Positions 32,905 to 42,592 are shown, counted from the stretch's first letter. The stretch is DNA of 64,000 bases from Azotobacter vinelandii CA (GCF_000380335.1 NC_021149.1:1798001-1862000); one strand, 5' to 3'. Numbers and translations: made by a program. Notes: generated from the sequence alone by a model not told the origin.

Positions 32905-35091
32905 ATGAGCGAATGCAAGGCCGACGGGTGTGGCTGTTCCGCCGCGACGCCCGTGCAGCCGCTGGCGCTTCCGGCCGAGGGCCCGGAGGTCGTGCGCTAC
33001 CGTATCGACAACATGGACTGTCCCGTCGAGGAGCGGCTGATCCGCGGCAGGCTGGAAGCCTTTCCGGGCATCGCCGGGCTGGACTTCGACCTGCTGGGGC
33101 GCACATTGACCGTGCATCATCGTCTGGACTCCACCGCGTCGGTCGAAGCGCAACTGCGCGCCATCGGCATGCAGGCGCGGCGGCTCGATGCGGCGGCCCC
33201 CTCCGGCTCGCAGGCGACCGCCGAGGCCCCGGGGCAGCGCTGGTGGCCGCTGGCGCTGGCCGGGGTCAGCGCGACGCTGGCCGAGGTCGTGCACTGGCTC
33301 AACGGCGGCAACCACTGGCTGGTGGTGGTCCTTGCCGTGCTGGCGATCGTCAGCGGCGGCCTTTCGACCTACAGGAAAGGCTGGATCGCGCTCAGGAACC
33401 GCGACCTGAACATCAATGCGCTGATGTCGATCGCCGTCACCGGCGCGATGCTCATCGGCGAATGGCCGGAGGCAGCCATGGTGATGGTTCTGTTCGCCCT
33501 GGCCGAGGTGATCGAGGCCCGCTCGCTGGACCGCGCGCGCGATGCCATCCGCGGCCTGCTGGAGCTGGCGCCGGACACCGCCACCGTCCTGCAGGCGGAC
33601 GGCGAATGGCGCAGCGTACCCGCCCGGCAGGTGGCGGTCGGCGCGACGGTGCGCCTGCGGCCCGGCGAGCGGATCGCCCTGGACGGCGTGGTGACCGACG
33701 GGCGCTCGAGCGTCGACCAGGCGCCGATCACCGGCGAGAGCCTGCCGGTGGAAAAGGCCGAGGGCGATAGCGTGTTCGCCGGCACCATCAACCAGACGGG
33801 CTCGTTCGAGTACCGGGTGACGGCCGAGGCCGGACAGTCGACGCTGTCGCGGATCATCCATGCCGTCGAGTCCGCCCAGGCCGCCAGGGCGCCGACCCAG
33901 CGCTTCATCGACCGCTTCGCGCAGGTCTACACGCCGGCGATTTTCCTCGTCGCCTTGCTGACCGCGGTGCTGCCGCCGCTGTTCGCGGACGGCGCCTGGA
34001 CGGACTGGATCTACAAGGCGCTGGTGTTGCTGGTGATCGCCTGTCCGTGCGCGCTGGTGATCTCCACCCCGGTGACCATCGTCAGCGGCCTGGCGGCGGC
34101 GGCCCGCAAGGGCATCCTCATCAAGGGCGGCGTGTACCTGGAGGAGGGGCGCAGGCTGGCCACCCTGGCCCTCGACAAGACCGGCACCCTCACCCGCGGC
34201 AAGCCGGCGCAGACCGATTTCGTCGTCTGGACGGGCGACGAAGCGCCGGTGCGCGCCCTGGCGGCGAGCCTCGCCGCGCGTTCCGATCACCCGGTGTCCC
34301 GGGCCATCGCCGTGGCGGCGGAGGAAGCTGGGCTGGCGATCCGCCCGGTGGACGAGTTGCAGGCCATTCCGGGGCGCGGCGTGCGCGGGCGTATCGACGG
34401 GCACCTGTACCAGTTGGGCAACCACCGGCTGGTCGAGGAACTGGGGCTGTGCTCGGAGGCCATCGAGGCTCGCCTGTTCGCCCTGGAGCGCCAGGGCAAG
34501 TCGGTGGTGGTGCTGGTCGACGAACAGGACGTCCTGGGGATCTTCGCGGTGGCCGACACGCTGCGGGACAGCAGCCGGGAGGCCATCGGCGAACTGCACG
34601 CACTCGGCGTGAAGACCCTGATGCTGAGCGGCGACAACGTCCATACCGCGGAAACCATCGCCCGTTCGGTCGGCATCGACGAGGCGCGCGGCGGTCTGCT
34701 GCCGGAGGACAAGCTCAGGATCGTCGAAGGCTTGAGGGAGGCGGCCGGGAAGGGCACGGTCGGCATGGTCGGCGACGGCATCAACGACGCGCCCGCCCTG
34801 GCCAAGGCCGATATCGGCTTCGCCATGGGCGCGGCCGGTACCGATACCGCGCTGGAAACCGCGGACGTGGCCCTGATGGACGACGACCTGCGCAAGATTC
34901 CGGCCTTCGTGCGCCTCTCGCGGGCGACCGCGACGGTACTGTGGCAGAACATCGCCTTCGCCCTCGGGATCAAGGCGGTGTTCATGCTGCTGACCTTCGC
35001 CGGTCTGGGCAGCCTGTGGATGGCGGTGTTCGCCGACATGGGCGCCAGCCTGCTGGTGGTGGCCAACGGACTGCGCCTGTCGCGCGGGTAG
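32905..35091 (+). CDS. cadA: CadA/ZntA-type Zn/Cd/Pb-translocating P-type ATPase
   Basis: The 728-residue P1B-ATPase exports Zn, Cd or Pb from the cytoplasm. It starts with a Cys-rich tag (CKADGCGCSA) and a metal-binding domain with IDNMDCPVEE. Then come the TGES-type actuator (ITGESLPVEK), the CPC ion motif (VIACPCALVIS, near residue 380), the phosphorylation site DKTGTLTRG (Asp near 424), the HP motif (SDHPVSRA) and the hinge GDGINDAPALAKAD. About eight membrane helices are present. A strong GGAGGGAGAAGG precedes the start. It is driven by the MerR-type promoter at 32836-32866 and starts the metal island. Confidence 0.96.
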   Translation: MSECKADGCGCSAATPVQPLALPAEGPEVVRYRIDNMDCPVEERLIRGRLEAFPGIAGLDFDLLGRTLTVHHRLDSTASVEAQLRAIGMQARRLDAAAPSGSQATAEAPGQRWWPLALAGVSATLAEVVHWLNGGNHWLVVVLAVLAIVSGGLSTYRKGWIALRNRDLNINALMSIAVTGAMLIGEWPEAAMVMVLFALAEVIEARSLDRARDAIRGLLELAPDTATVLQADGEWRSVPARQVAVGATVRLRPGERIALDGVVTDGRSSVDQAPITGESLPVEKAEGDSVFAGTINQTGSFEYRVTAEAGQSTLSRIIHAVESAQAARAPTQRFIDRFAQVYTPAIFLVALLTAVLPPLFADGAWTDWIYKALVLLVIACPCALVISTPVTIVSGLAAAARKGILIKGGVYLEEGRRLATLALDKTGTLTRGKPAQTDFVVWTGDEAPVRALAASLAARSDHPVSRAIAVAAEEAGLAIRPVDELQAIPGRGVRGRIDGHLYQLGNHRLVEELGLCSEAIEARLFALERQGKSVVVLVDEQDVLGIFAVADTLRDSSREAIGELHALGVKTLMLSGDNVHTAETIARSVGIDEARGGLLPEDKLRIVEGLREAAGKGTVGMVGDGINDAPALAKADIGFAMGAAGTDTALETADVALMDDDLRKIPAFVRLSRATATVLWQNIAFALGIKAVFMLLTFAGLGSLWMAVFADMGASLLVVANGLRLSRG

Positions 35092-35193
35092 CCGGAGAAG
35101 CGGCGGGCGACGATCCGTCGCCCGCCCGCCGGTTCTCCGGTCGAGCCGCAATTGCTAAGATTCCACCCCGTCGAACGCTTCGTGAAAGATCCC

Positions 35194-35553
35194 ATGCGCC
35201 GTTGGTTGACGATTCTTCTGCTGGTGATGATGCCGCTGCAGCTCGGTTGGGCCGCATTGGGCAGCTATTGCCAGCACGAAGCGGACGGCCAGCCGAAGCA
35301 TCTCGGCCATCACTATCATCAGCACAAGGCGGCCCAGGCGGGCGACGATGGCGACGGTTCCGACGCCAAGACCGGCAAGAGCATGCACGGCGACTGCAAC
35401 GGCTGCGTTTCCGCCGGCATGCTTCCGCTCTTCTCCCACCACTATCCGCTGGAGCTGAGCGCCGCCACGGCCGATATGCCAGGCCTGCGGGCCCAGCCGA
35501 TCTTCCGGCCCGCGTTGCCGCCCGACCGCCCCGACTGGCTTCGCCTCGCCTGA
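35194..35553 (+). CDS. czcI: CzcI-like periplasmic His-rich protein
   Basis: The 119-residue protein has a signal peptide (MRRWLTILLLVMMPLQLGWA). Its mature part is rich in His and Asp (CQHEADGQPKHLGHHYHQHK), contains a GDCNGCV motif and FSHHYPLEL, and ends in a Pro-rich tail. This fits CzcI, a small protein encoded ahead of czcCBA in Pseudomonas and Cupriavidus that influences metal efflux. It lies about 100 bp after cadA and 120 bp before czcC. The start at 35194 gives a proper signal peptide. Confidence 0.82.
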   Translation: MRRWLTILLLVMMPLQLGWAALGSYCQHEADGQPKHLGHHYHQHKAAQAGDDGDGSDAKTGKSMHGDCNGCVSAGMLPLFSHHYPLELSAATADMPGLRAQPIFRPALPPDRPDWLRLA

Positions 35554-35675
35554 TCGGCGAGGCGCCTCCCCCGCGATCCGCCCCGACCGGCGTCGTCCGA
35601 CGCCAGCCGGTGGCTTGGTCCTGTCGATGATGTCTCGCCGATTCCCGTGGTCGTTTTCATCACTGGAGAGTCGGG

Positions 35676-36956
35676 ATGTTCCCAAGCAAAACCAAGAAAT
35701 GGTTGCCCTGCGCCCTGCTGGTGCTGGCCGGCGGCGCTTCCTGGGCGCAGGCCGCGGAGCCGCGATCCGCCACAGCCGGTGCCTTTTCGCTGAAGCAGGC
35801 GTTCGATGCCGCCTGGGCTCGCCAGCCCGAAGCGCAGTCGCTGTCCACCCGTAACGAGGCAGCCAGGGCGCGGCGCGAGGTCGCCGATGGCTGGCTCGCC
35901 GAGCCGGCGGCCCTGTCGTTGTCGACCGAGGGCGATCAACTCGACGGTAACGACGGTAGCCGCGAGCACATCGTCGGCCTGTCGCTGCCGTTGTGGCTGC
36001 CCGGCGAGCGCTCGCGGATGGGGGCCGTGGCCGACGCCGAGGCGCAGGCCACGACGAGCGGCGCGCTGGCGGCGCAGTTGCGCACGGCAGCGCAGGTCCG
36101 CGAAGTCTATTGGCAATGGCAACGGGCTCGCGTGGAGCGGGATCTGGCCCGCGAGCGGCAGGCCAAGGCGCGGCAACTGGCCGCGGATGTCGCCCGGCGG
36201 GTCGTGGCCGGAGAACTGGCGCTGGCCGACCGTCACCAGGCCGAGGGCGCCGCCGCCCTGGCCGACATGGAGCTGACCACGGCCGAGTCCGTGCTGGCCG
36301 GTGCCGCGCAGCGGTTGCGGACGCTGACCGGCATGCGTCCCGTGGAGGCCGCGTCGCCGCCGGAGCGGATCGTCGACGGCGAACCGGAGCCCGCCGACAG
36401 CGAGGATGCGCCTGCGCTGGAGGCCGCCCATCCCGCGCTGGCGGCATTGCGCGCGCAGAGCGAGGTGGCACGCAGTTCGGCCGAACTGGCGCGGGTGCAG
36501 ACCCGCGCCAATCCCGAGTTGACCCTGTCGGCGACGCGCGAGCGGGAGCGTTCGGGCGAATCCTACGACCAGACCCTGCTGGTGGGCGTGCGCATTCCGT
36601 TCGGCTCGGCGAGCCGCAACCGGGCCAAGCAGGCCAGCGCCCAGGCCGACGCCATCGAGGCCGAGGTGCAGTGGCGCCTGGAGCGTGAGCGCGTGCTGGC
36701 CGACCTGGAGGCCGCCCGTCTGCGCCTCGACGCCGCCGTGGCGAAGGCCCGCGCCGCCGAGCAGCGCGCCCGGCTCGCCGAGGAGTCGCGCGGCTTCTTC
36801 GACAAATCCTTCCGCCTTGGCGAAACCGACCTGCCGACCCGCCTGCGCATCGAGCTGGAGGCGAGCGAGGCGCGCCGCCAGGCCGCCCTGGCCGGGCTCG
36901 ACCGGACGGCCGCCACCTCCGACTTGCGCCAGGCCCTCGGCCTGCTGCCCGAATGA
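35676..36956 (+). CDS. czcC: CzcC-type outer-membrane efflux protein (TolC family)
   Basis: The 426-residue protein has a signal peptide (WLPCALLVLAGGASWAQA) and two OEP repeats of long amphipathic helices (VREVYWQWQRARVERDLARE; AELARVQTRANPELTLSATR, then VGVRIPFGSASRNRAKQASA). CzcC forms the outer-membrane channel of a tripartite RND pump. GGAGAG precedes the start. The next three genes follow closely (20, 14 and 14 bp gaps), so czcC, the His-rich gene, czcB and czcA form one operon. Confidence 0.92.
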   Translation: MFPSKTKKWLPCALLVLAGGASWAQAAEPRSATAGAFSLKQAFDAAWARQPEAQSLSTRNEAARARREVADGWLAEPAALSLSTEGDQLDGNDGSREHIVGLSLPLWLPGERSRMGAVADAEAQATTSGALAAQLRTAAQVREVYWQWQRARVERDLARERQAKARQLAADVARRVVAGELALADRHQAEGAAALADMELTTAESVLAGAAQRLRTLTGMRPVEAASPPERIVDGEPEPADSEDAPALEAAHPALAALRAQSEVARSSAELARVQTRANPELTLSATRERERSGESYDQTLLVGVRIPFGSASRNRAKQASAQADAIEAEVQWRLERERVLADLEAARLRLDAAVAKARAAEQRARLAEESRGFFDKSFRLGETDLPTRLRIELEASEARRQAALAGLDRTAATSDLRQALGLLPE

Positions 36957-36975
36957 ACTCCCGAGGACTTCGACG

Positions 36976-37518
36976 ATGAACCTTTTTCCAAGACCGACCG
37001 CCTGCGCCATGGCGGTTCTGCTTTTCGCCGCGGCACCGGGCGTTCCGGCGGACGACGGCCATGACCACGGCGAGGCGCCCGCCACGCGAACGGGACCGGC
37101 CCTGCCGCGCTTCGCCGCGGTTTCCGAGCATTTCGAGCTGGTCGGCGTGCTCGACGACGGGCATCTCGCCCTCTATCTCGACCGGGCCGACGACAACAGC
37201 CCGGTGACCGGTGCCACGCTCGAACTGAGCGTCGGTGGCATCGCCATCGCCGTCGAGGAGCACGCCCCTGGCGAGTTCGAGGGCAGCCTGGCAGCCGAAC
37301 TCGAAGAGGGCGAACTGGCCGTGGTCGCCACGGTCGCCGTCGGCCAAGTGCGCGAGCGGCTGACCGGCGAGCTGGATATCCACCATGACGAGCATGCCGA
37401 CGAGCACGACCACGGCATTTCCCAGGGCCTCTACGGCGCCGCCGCCGGAGCGGCGCTTCTGCTCGTATTGCTGGGCTGGGCAGTGCGCCGCGCCCGTACC
37501 GCTTCCCGTCTTGTGTGA
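36976..37518 (+). CDS. His-rich membrane-anchored accessory protein of the czc operon
   Basis: The 180-residue protein has a signal peptide (CAMAVLLFAAAPGVPA) followed by DDGHDHGEAP, a beta-rich middle domain (FELVGVLDDGHLALYLDRAD, VTGATLELSVGGI), a His/Asp/Glu cluster HHDEHADEHDHG at about residues 135-150 and a C-terminal membrane helix (YGAAAGAALLLVLLGWAV). It shares DDGHDHGEA with the start of mature CzcB. It is not one of the classic CzcCBA subunits. It may bind Zn/Cd in the periplasm and hand it to the pump; that is inference. Confidence 0.78.
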   Translation: MNLFPRPTACAMAVLLFAAAPGVPADDGHDHGEAPATRTGPALPRFAAVSEHFELVGVLDDGHLALYLDRADDNSPVTGATLELSVGGIAIAVEEHAPGEFEGSLAAELEEGELAVVATVAVGQVRERLTGELDIHHDEHADEHDHGISQGLYGAAAGAALLLVLLGWAVRRARTASRLV

Positions 37519-37531
37519 AGGTGCCCCATTC

Positions 37532-38632
37532 ATGAAAGCGAACTTCCTGATTTTCGCCGCCTGCCTGAGCCTGGGCGCTCCGGCCCTGGCGGACGACGGC
37601 CACGACCATGGCGAGGCCGCGCCGGTGGCCAACGCCAACGGTCCCCAGCGTTTACCCGATGGCAGCGTGTTCCTGCCCAAGCCGGCGCAGCGCCAGCTCG
37701 GCGTGCGCACGCTGCCGGTGAGCCTGGACGAACTGCCGCGCAGCTTCGAACTGAGCGGCAAGGTGGTCATGGATCCGAACGCCGGCGGCAGGGTCCAGGC
37801 CATGCTGGCCGGGCGCCTGGAGGCCGGACCGCGTGGCCTGCCCGGCATCGGGCAGACTGTGAAGAAAGGCGAGGTCCTGGCCCATGTGGTGGCCAGCAGC
37901 GACGTGCTGGAGCGGGCCAACCAGGCCGCGCAACTGGCGCAATTGCGCGCCGCCCGGCAATTGGCCGAGCAGCGTGTGGCGCGGCTGCGCGAACTGAGCG
38001 ACACGGTGCCGCGCAAGGACATCGAGGCGGCGGCCAGCGAGGTCGCCAGTCTGGCGGCGCAGATCGCCGCGCTGGGTGCCGGCGCCGGGGCGCGCGAAGC
38101 GCTGGTGGCGCCGGTTTCCGGGGTGATCGCCTCGGCCAGCGCGGTCGCCGGCCAGGTGGTCGGCGCCGGCGAACTGATCTTCGAAGTGATCGACCCGACC
38201 CGGCTGCGCGTCGAGGCGCTGGTCTACGACCCGCAGCAGGCCGCCGACGTGGCGGGCGCCAGCCTGGCCGTGGGCGGCGAGCGCGTGCCGCTGACTTTCG
38301 TCGGCTCTGCCCGCAGCCTGCGCGAGCAGGCGCTGCCGATGCTGTTCCAGGGCGAGGGCGAGGCCCTGGCGCGCCTGGCGGTGGGGCAGGCGGTGCGGGT
38401 CTTCGTGCAGAGCGCCAGCCGGGTCAGTGGCATCCGCGTTCCGGCGGCGTCCCTGATGAAAAATGCCGCCAACCAGAACGTGGTCTGGGTCAAGACCGCG
38501 CCGGAACGCTTCGAGCCGCGCGTCGTCGTCTTCGCCGTGCTGGACGGCGCCTCGGTGGCGGTGACCGCCGGGCTGCAGGCCGGCGAGCGCGTAGTGACCC
38601 AGGCCGCCGGCCTGCTCAACCAGATCCGCTGA
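37532..38632 (+). CDS. czcB: CzcB-type membrane fusion protein (HlyD family)
   Basis: The 366-residue periplasmic adaptor has a signal peptide (FLIFAACLSLGAPALA) and the mature N-terminus DDGHDHGEAA. A lipoyl-like half-motif GRLEAGPRGLPGIGQTVKKG, a coiled-coil hairpin (RAARQLAEQRVARLRELSD), the second lipoyl half LVAPVSGVIASASAVAGQVV, and beta-barrel and membrane-proximal domains follow. It links CzcA to CzcC. It lies 14 bp after the His-rich gene and 14 bp before czcA. Confidence 0.93.
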   Translation: MKANFLIFAACLSLGAPALADDGHDHGEAAPVANANGPQRLPDGSVFLPKPAQRQLGVRTLPVSLDELPRSFELSGKVVMDPNAGGRVQAMLAGRLEAGPRGLPGIGQTVKKGEVLAHVVASSDVLERANQAAQLAQLRAARQLAEQRVARLRELSDTVPRKDIEAAASEVASLAAQIAALGAGAGAREALVAPVSGVIASASAVAGQVVGAGELIFEVIDPTRLRVEALVYDPQQAADVAGASLAVGGERVPLTFVGSARSLREQALPMLFQGEGEALARLAVGQAVRVFVQSASRVSGIRVPAASLMKNAANQNVVWVKTAPERFEPRVVVFAVLDGASVAVTAGLQAGERVVTQAAGLLNQIR

Positions 38633-38645
38633 AGGAGCCGACAGC

Positions 38646-41600
38646 ATGTTCAAGTGGCTTCTCGACAACAGTCTCGGCAACCGCCCGCTGGTGATGGTCG
38701 CCAGTCTGGTACTGATGGTCTACGGTGCTTTCACTCTGGCGCGCATGCCCGTGGATGTCTTCCCCGACCTCAACAAGCCGACCGTCACCCTGATGACCGA
38801 GGCCGGCGGCATGGCCGCCGAAGAGGTCGAACAACTGATCACCTTCCCGCTGGAAACCACCATGAACGGCCTGCCCGGCGTGGAGAGCGTGCGCTCGGTG
38901 TCCGGCAGCGGGCTGTCTTTCGTCTACGTCACCTTCGACTGGAACACGGAGATCTTCCGCGCCCGGCAGATGGTGTCGGAGCGACTGTCGGCCATGGAGG
39001 AGGGCCTGCCGCCGGGCGTGGTGCCGCGGATGGGGCCGATCAGTTCGATCATGGGCGAGATCATGCAGATCGCGATTCCCATCGACGAGGCGAGGATCAC
39101 GCCCATGCAGGTGCGCGAGTTCGCCGACTGGGTGCTGCGCCCGCGGCTGATGGCGATCCCCGGGGTGGCCCAGGTGATTCCCATCGGCGGCGAGGTGCGC
39201 CAGTTCCAGGTGCAGCCGGACACCGCGCGCATGGCGGCGCTGGGCATCGGCCACGGGCAGTTGGAGGAGGCACTGCGGGGCTATTCCTCGAACAGCTCCG
39301 GCGGTTTTCTCGAACTCAATGGCCGCGAGTACCTGATCCGCAACCTGGGACGCACCTCGGACCTGGACGATCTGGCGAACCTCGCGCTGACCGCCCGCAA
39401 CGGCCAGCCGATCCTGCTGCGGCAGGTCGCCGAGGTGACCTTCGCCCCGGCCCTGAAACGCGGCGACGCGGGGTTCGAGGGCAAGCCGGCGGTGATCCTT
39501 GGCATCCAGAAGCAGCCGACGGCCGACACCATCCACCTGACCCGCGCCATCGAGACGGCCCTGGGCGAGATGAGCGCCTCGCTGCCGGCCGGCATGCAGG
39601 CGCCGCAGGTGACCTTCCGCCAGGCCAGTTTCATCGAAGCCTCGATCGGCACGCTGCAGGGCAAGCTGATCGGCGCCTCGGTGTTCGTCGCGGCGATCCT
39701 GTTCCTGTTCCTCGGTACCCTGCGGCCGACGATCATCGCGCTGACCGCCATCCCGGTATCGATCTTCATGACCGGCCTGGTGTTCAAGTATTTCGGCTTG
39801 TCGATCAACACCATGACCCTGGGCGGCCTGGCCATTGCCATCGGCGGGCTGGTCGACGACGCCGTGGTCGGGGTGGAGAACGTCCTGCGCCGCTTGAAAG
39901 AGGACCGGGCCAGGCATCCGGAACACCGCCTGCATCCGCTGGAGCTGGTCGGCCAGGCGACCCTGGAGGTGCGTTCGGCGATCCTCTACGCCACCCTGAT
40001 CATCGTCCTGGTGTTCCTGCCGCTGTTCGCCCTGCCAGGCATGGAGGGGCGGCTGTTCGTGCCGCTGGGGATCGCTTTCATCGTCTCGACCCTGGCTTCG
40101 CTGGTGGTTTCGGTGACCGTCACCCCGGTGCTGTCCTTCTACCTGCTGCCGCGGATGAAGTCGCTGGAGCACGACGATACCCGCCTGCTGGCCTGGCTGA
40201 AGCGGCGCTATCGCGCCAGCCTGCGGGCCGTGCTGGAGCGGCCGAAGGCGGCGCTGGCACTCGGCGGCCTCGCCGTGCTGGTCGCGGCGGCGGGGGTGCC
40301 GCTGTTCCCGAAGACCTTCCTGCCACCGTTCAACGAAGGCACCCTGCTGATCGGCCTGCGCCTGAATCCGGGGGTGACCCTGGCCGAGTCCTCGGTGCTG
40401 GCCCGACAGGCCGAGACACTGGTGATGCAGGTGCCGGAGGTGACCCACGTCGGCCGGCGCAGCGGCCGGGCCGAGCTGGACGAGCATGCCGAGGGCGTGC
40501 ACGTCAGCGAATTGGATGTCGGCCTCGAGTCGGCGGCGGAGCTGACCCGTTCGATGGACGAGATCGCCGCCGACATCCGCGCGCGGCTGGTCAACCTGCC
40601 GGCGGCCATCGGCATCGGCCAGCCGATCTCCCACCGCATCGACCACATGCTGTCGGGGGTGCGCTCGCAGATCGCCATCAAGCTGTTCGGCGAGGATCTG
40701 GACACCCTGCGCGGCCAGGCGGATGCCCTGCGCGCCCGTCTGGCCGGCATTCCCGGCATCGCCGACCTGGAAATCGAGAAGCAGGTGCTGGCCCCGCAGA
40801 TCAAGGTCCGCATCGACTATGCGGCGGCCGCGCAGTACGGCGTGCCGGCGCCGCAGCTCCTGGCGACCCTGCAGAGTCTGGTCGAGGGCGAGAAGCTGAC
40901 CCAGATCGTCGAGGGCAGCCGGCGTTTCGCCCTGGTGCTGCGCCTGCCCGAGGCGGCGCGTTCGCCGCAGGGGCTCGGAAGCATCCTGTTCGAGACGCCG
41001 AACGGCCGGGTGCCGTTGTCGCGTTTCGCCAGCATCGAGGAGAGCGACGGGCCGAACCAGATCAGCCGCGACGACGGCAAGCGGCGCATCGTGCTATCGG
41101 CCAACGCCCAGGGACGGGCGCTCTCGGACGTCGTCGGGGACATCCGCGAGGCGGTCGCCGGGATGCCGTTGCCGGAGGGCTACTTCGTCACCCTCGGCGG
41201 CCAGTTCCAGGCCCAGGAGGAGGCATCGCGGCTGGTCGGCCTGCTCTCGGGCGTCTCGCTGGTGCTGATGTTCGTAGTGCTCTACAGCCGCTACAAATCG
41301 GCGACCCTGTCGGCGCTGATCATGGCCAATATCCCGCTGGCCCTGGTCGGCGCGGTGCTGGGCCTATGGCTGTCGGGGCAGCCGCTGTCGATCGCCGCGC
41401 TGATCGGGTTCATCACCCTGGCCGGCATCTCGGTGCGCAACGGCATTCTCAAGGTCAGCCACTACATCAATCTGATGCGCGTCGAGGGCGAGAACTTCGA
41501 CCACGCGATGATCCTGCGTGGCTCGCTGGAGCGCCTGAGCCCGGTGCTGATGACCGCGCTGGTCACCGCCTTCGCCCTGGCGCCCCTGCTGTTCGAGGCC

Positions 41601-41765
41601 GAGCGCCCCGGCACCGAGATCCTGCATCCGGTGGCGGTGGTGATCTTCTCCGGTCTTATCAGCTCGACCCTGCTGGATACCTACCTGACGCCGGCGATGT
41701 TCTGGCTGTTCGGCCGCCGGGACAGCGAGCGCCTGGTGGCTGAAGGCGGCGGGGGCGCGTTCTGA
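38646..41765 (+). CDS. czcA: CzcA-type heavy-metal RND transporter
   Basis: The 1,039-residue inner-membrane pump is full length for the HME-RND family. It shows DVFPDLNKPTVTLMTEAGGM near the start, PVSIFMTGLVFKYFGLSINT, and a TM4 motif GGLAIAIGGLVDDAVVGVEN with the Asp pair used for proton coupling. It also has ITLAGISVRNGILKVSHYIN and a C-terminal segment STLLDTYLTPAMFWLFGRR. It moves Zn/Cd/Co using the proton gradient, with CzcB and CzcC. AAGGAG precedes the start. Its last 85 bp overlap the end of a convergent ParA-like gene. Confidence 0.96.
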   Translation: MFKWLLDNSLGNRPLVMVASLVLMVYGAFTLARMPVDVFPDLNKPTVTLMTEAGGMAAEEVEQLITFPLETTMNGLPGVESVRSVSGSGLSFVYVTFDWNTEIFRARQMVSERLSAMEEGLPPGVVPRMGPISSIMGEIMQIAIPIDEARITPMQVREFADWVLRPRLMAIPGVAQVIPIGGEVRQFQVQPDTARMAALGIGHGQLEEALRGYSSNSSGGFLELNGREYLIRNLGRTSDLDDLANLALTARNGQPILLRQVAEVTFAPALKRGDAGFEGKPAVILGIQKQPTADTIHLTRAIETALGEMSASLPAGMQAPQVTFRQASFIEASIGTLQGKLIGASVFVAAILFLFLGTLRPTIIALTAIPVSIFMTGLVFKYFGLSINTMTLGGLAIAIGGLVDDAVVGVENVLRRLKEDRARHPEHRLHPLELVGQATLEVRSAILYATLIIVLVFLPLFALPGMEGRLFVPLGIAFIVSTLASLVVSVTVTPVLSFYLLPRMKSLEHDDTRLLAWLKRRYRASLRAVLERPKAALALGGLAVLVAAAGVPLFPKTFLPPFNEGTLLIGLRLNPGVTLAESSVLARQAETLVMQVPEVTHVGRRSGRAELDEHAEGVHVSELDVGLESAAELTRSMDEIAADIRARLVNLPAAIGIGQPISHRIDHMLSGVRSQIAIKLFGEDLDTLRGQADALRARLAGIPGIADLEIEKQVLAPQIKVRIDYAAAAQYGVPAPQLLATLQSLVEGEKLTQIVEGSRRFALVLRLPEAARSPQGLGSILFETPNGRVPLSRFASIEESDGPNQISRDDGKRRIVLSANAQGRALSDVVGDIREAVAGMPLPEGYFVTLGGQFQAQEEASRLVGLLSGVSLVLMFVVLYSRYKSATLSALIMANIPLALVGAVLGLWLSGQPLSIAALIGFITLAGISVRNGILKVSHYINLMRVEGENFDHAMILRGSLERLSPVLMTALVTAFALAPLLFEAERPGTEILHPVAVVIFSGLISSTLLDTYLTPAMFWLFGRRDSERLVAEGGGGAF

Positions 41766-42592
41766 TGGGTGGTTTCGCGGTACGTGGGTACGACACCGGG
41801 TAGGACACGAGCGCGTAGGCAACGGCATTGGTCGGCGCCGGCGGGACTCTTTCGTCCGGCCGGTTTGACGGGTTCGAATCGGTGGATGGGTTGGCCGAGC
41901 GCGGCGGCTTGGCGAAATGCCGTCAGGTGCCGCAGGTGGGCGTTCATCACGCCAACGCGGGTGTCGGCCGTTTCCGGGAACATCTTGCGCAGCGTGTCGG
42001 CGACGTCCTGGGCGTGGCGGGTCTCGTCGAGACGATTGATCAGCAGGGAGACCCGCGGTATGCGGAGATGGGTGTACTGCGTCAGGGTTTGCAATTCGTC
42101 GAGCATGCCCAGGGTGCCGCGGATGAACTCGCGGGCCGCGAGCAGCTCCGGGGTGATCGGCGACAGCGCGTGGTCGCTGGCGAGCACGGCCGACTCCAGG
42201 GTGATGCTGCGGGCGCCCTGGGTGTCGATCAGCACCACGTCATAGCCGTGGAAGCGGCGGATCAGGTTGGAGAGGCGGAAGCGGCCGTCCGGCGCGGCCA
42301 GCAGGAGCTGGGGGAGCTGTCCCTGGAAGTCGTTGGAGACGACGATATCCAGTCCGTCGATGACGGTCCTGGACACGACCTGGTCGGGGTCCGTCTGGTT
42401 GAGCGCGATCAGTTCGTAGACGCCGCCGCGGGCCTCGCTGGTCAGCCGGTAGTAGCTGGAGAGGGTCGGCTGGCTGTCGAGGTCCAGCATCAGGACCCGC
42501 AGGCCGGCGTCGGCGAGCAGGGCGCCGAGGTGGGCGCAGGTGGTGGATTTTCCGACGCCGCCCTTGGTTGAGATTACCGTGATTGTGAACAA
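41681..42592 (-). CDS. parA: ParA/MinD-family ATPase
   Basis: The 303-residue protein has the deviant Walker A STKGGVGKSTTCAHL at its N-terminus, VLMLDLDSQPTLSSYY, and Walker B DVVLIDTQGA. It resembles ParA proteins encoded near the ends of integrative conjugative elements, so it could be a relic of one; no ParB or integrase is visible. The start is TTG at 42592, chosen because AGGAGG lies 7 bp upstream and homology begins there. After AGRKSPAGAD (about residue 252) the C-terminus does not look like ParA, and the reading frame runs 85 bp into czcA. The tail is probably a frameshift artefact. Confidence 0.85.
   Translation of the reverse strand: MFTITVISTKGGVGKSTTCAHLGALLADAGLRVLMLDLDSQPTLSSYYRLTSEARGGVYELIALNQTDPDQVVSRTVIDGLDIVVSNDFQGQLPQLLLAAPDGRFRLSNLIRRFHGYDVVLIDTQGARSITLESAVLASDHALSPITPELLAAREFIRGTLGMLDELQTLTQYTHLRIPRVSLLINRLDETRHAQDVADTLRKMFPETADTRVGVMNAHLRHLTAFRQAAALGQPIHRFEPVKPAGRKSPAGADQCRCLRARVLPGVVPTYRETTHQNAPPPPSATRRSLSRRPNSQNIAGVR

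Noticed and set aside
32851-35151. 766-residue open frame opposite the P-type ATPase
   Set aside because: Shadow of cadA, which has all catalytic motifs on the plus strand.
35155-38022. 955-residue minus-strand open frame across the czc operon
   Set aside because: It is Arg/Pro-rich nonsense opposite czcI, czcC, the His-rich gene and czcB.
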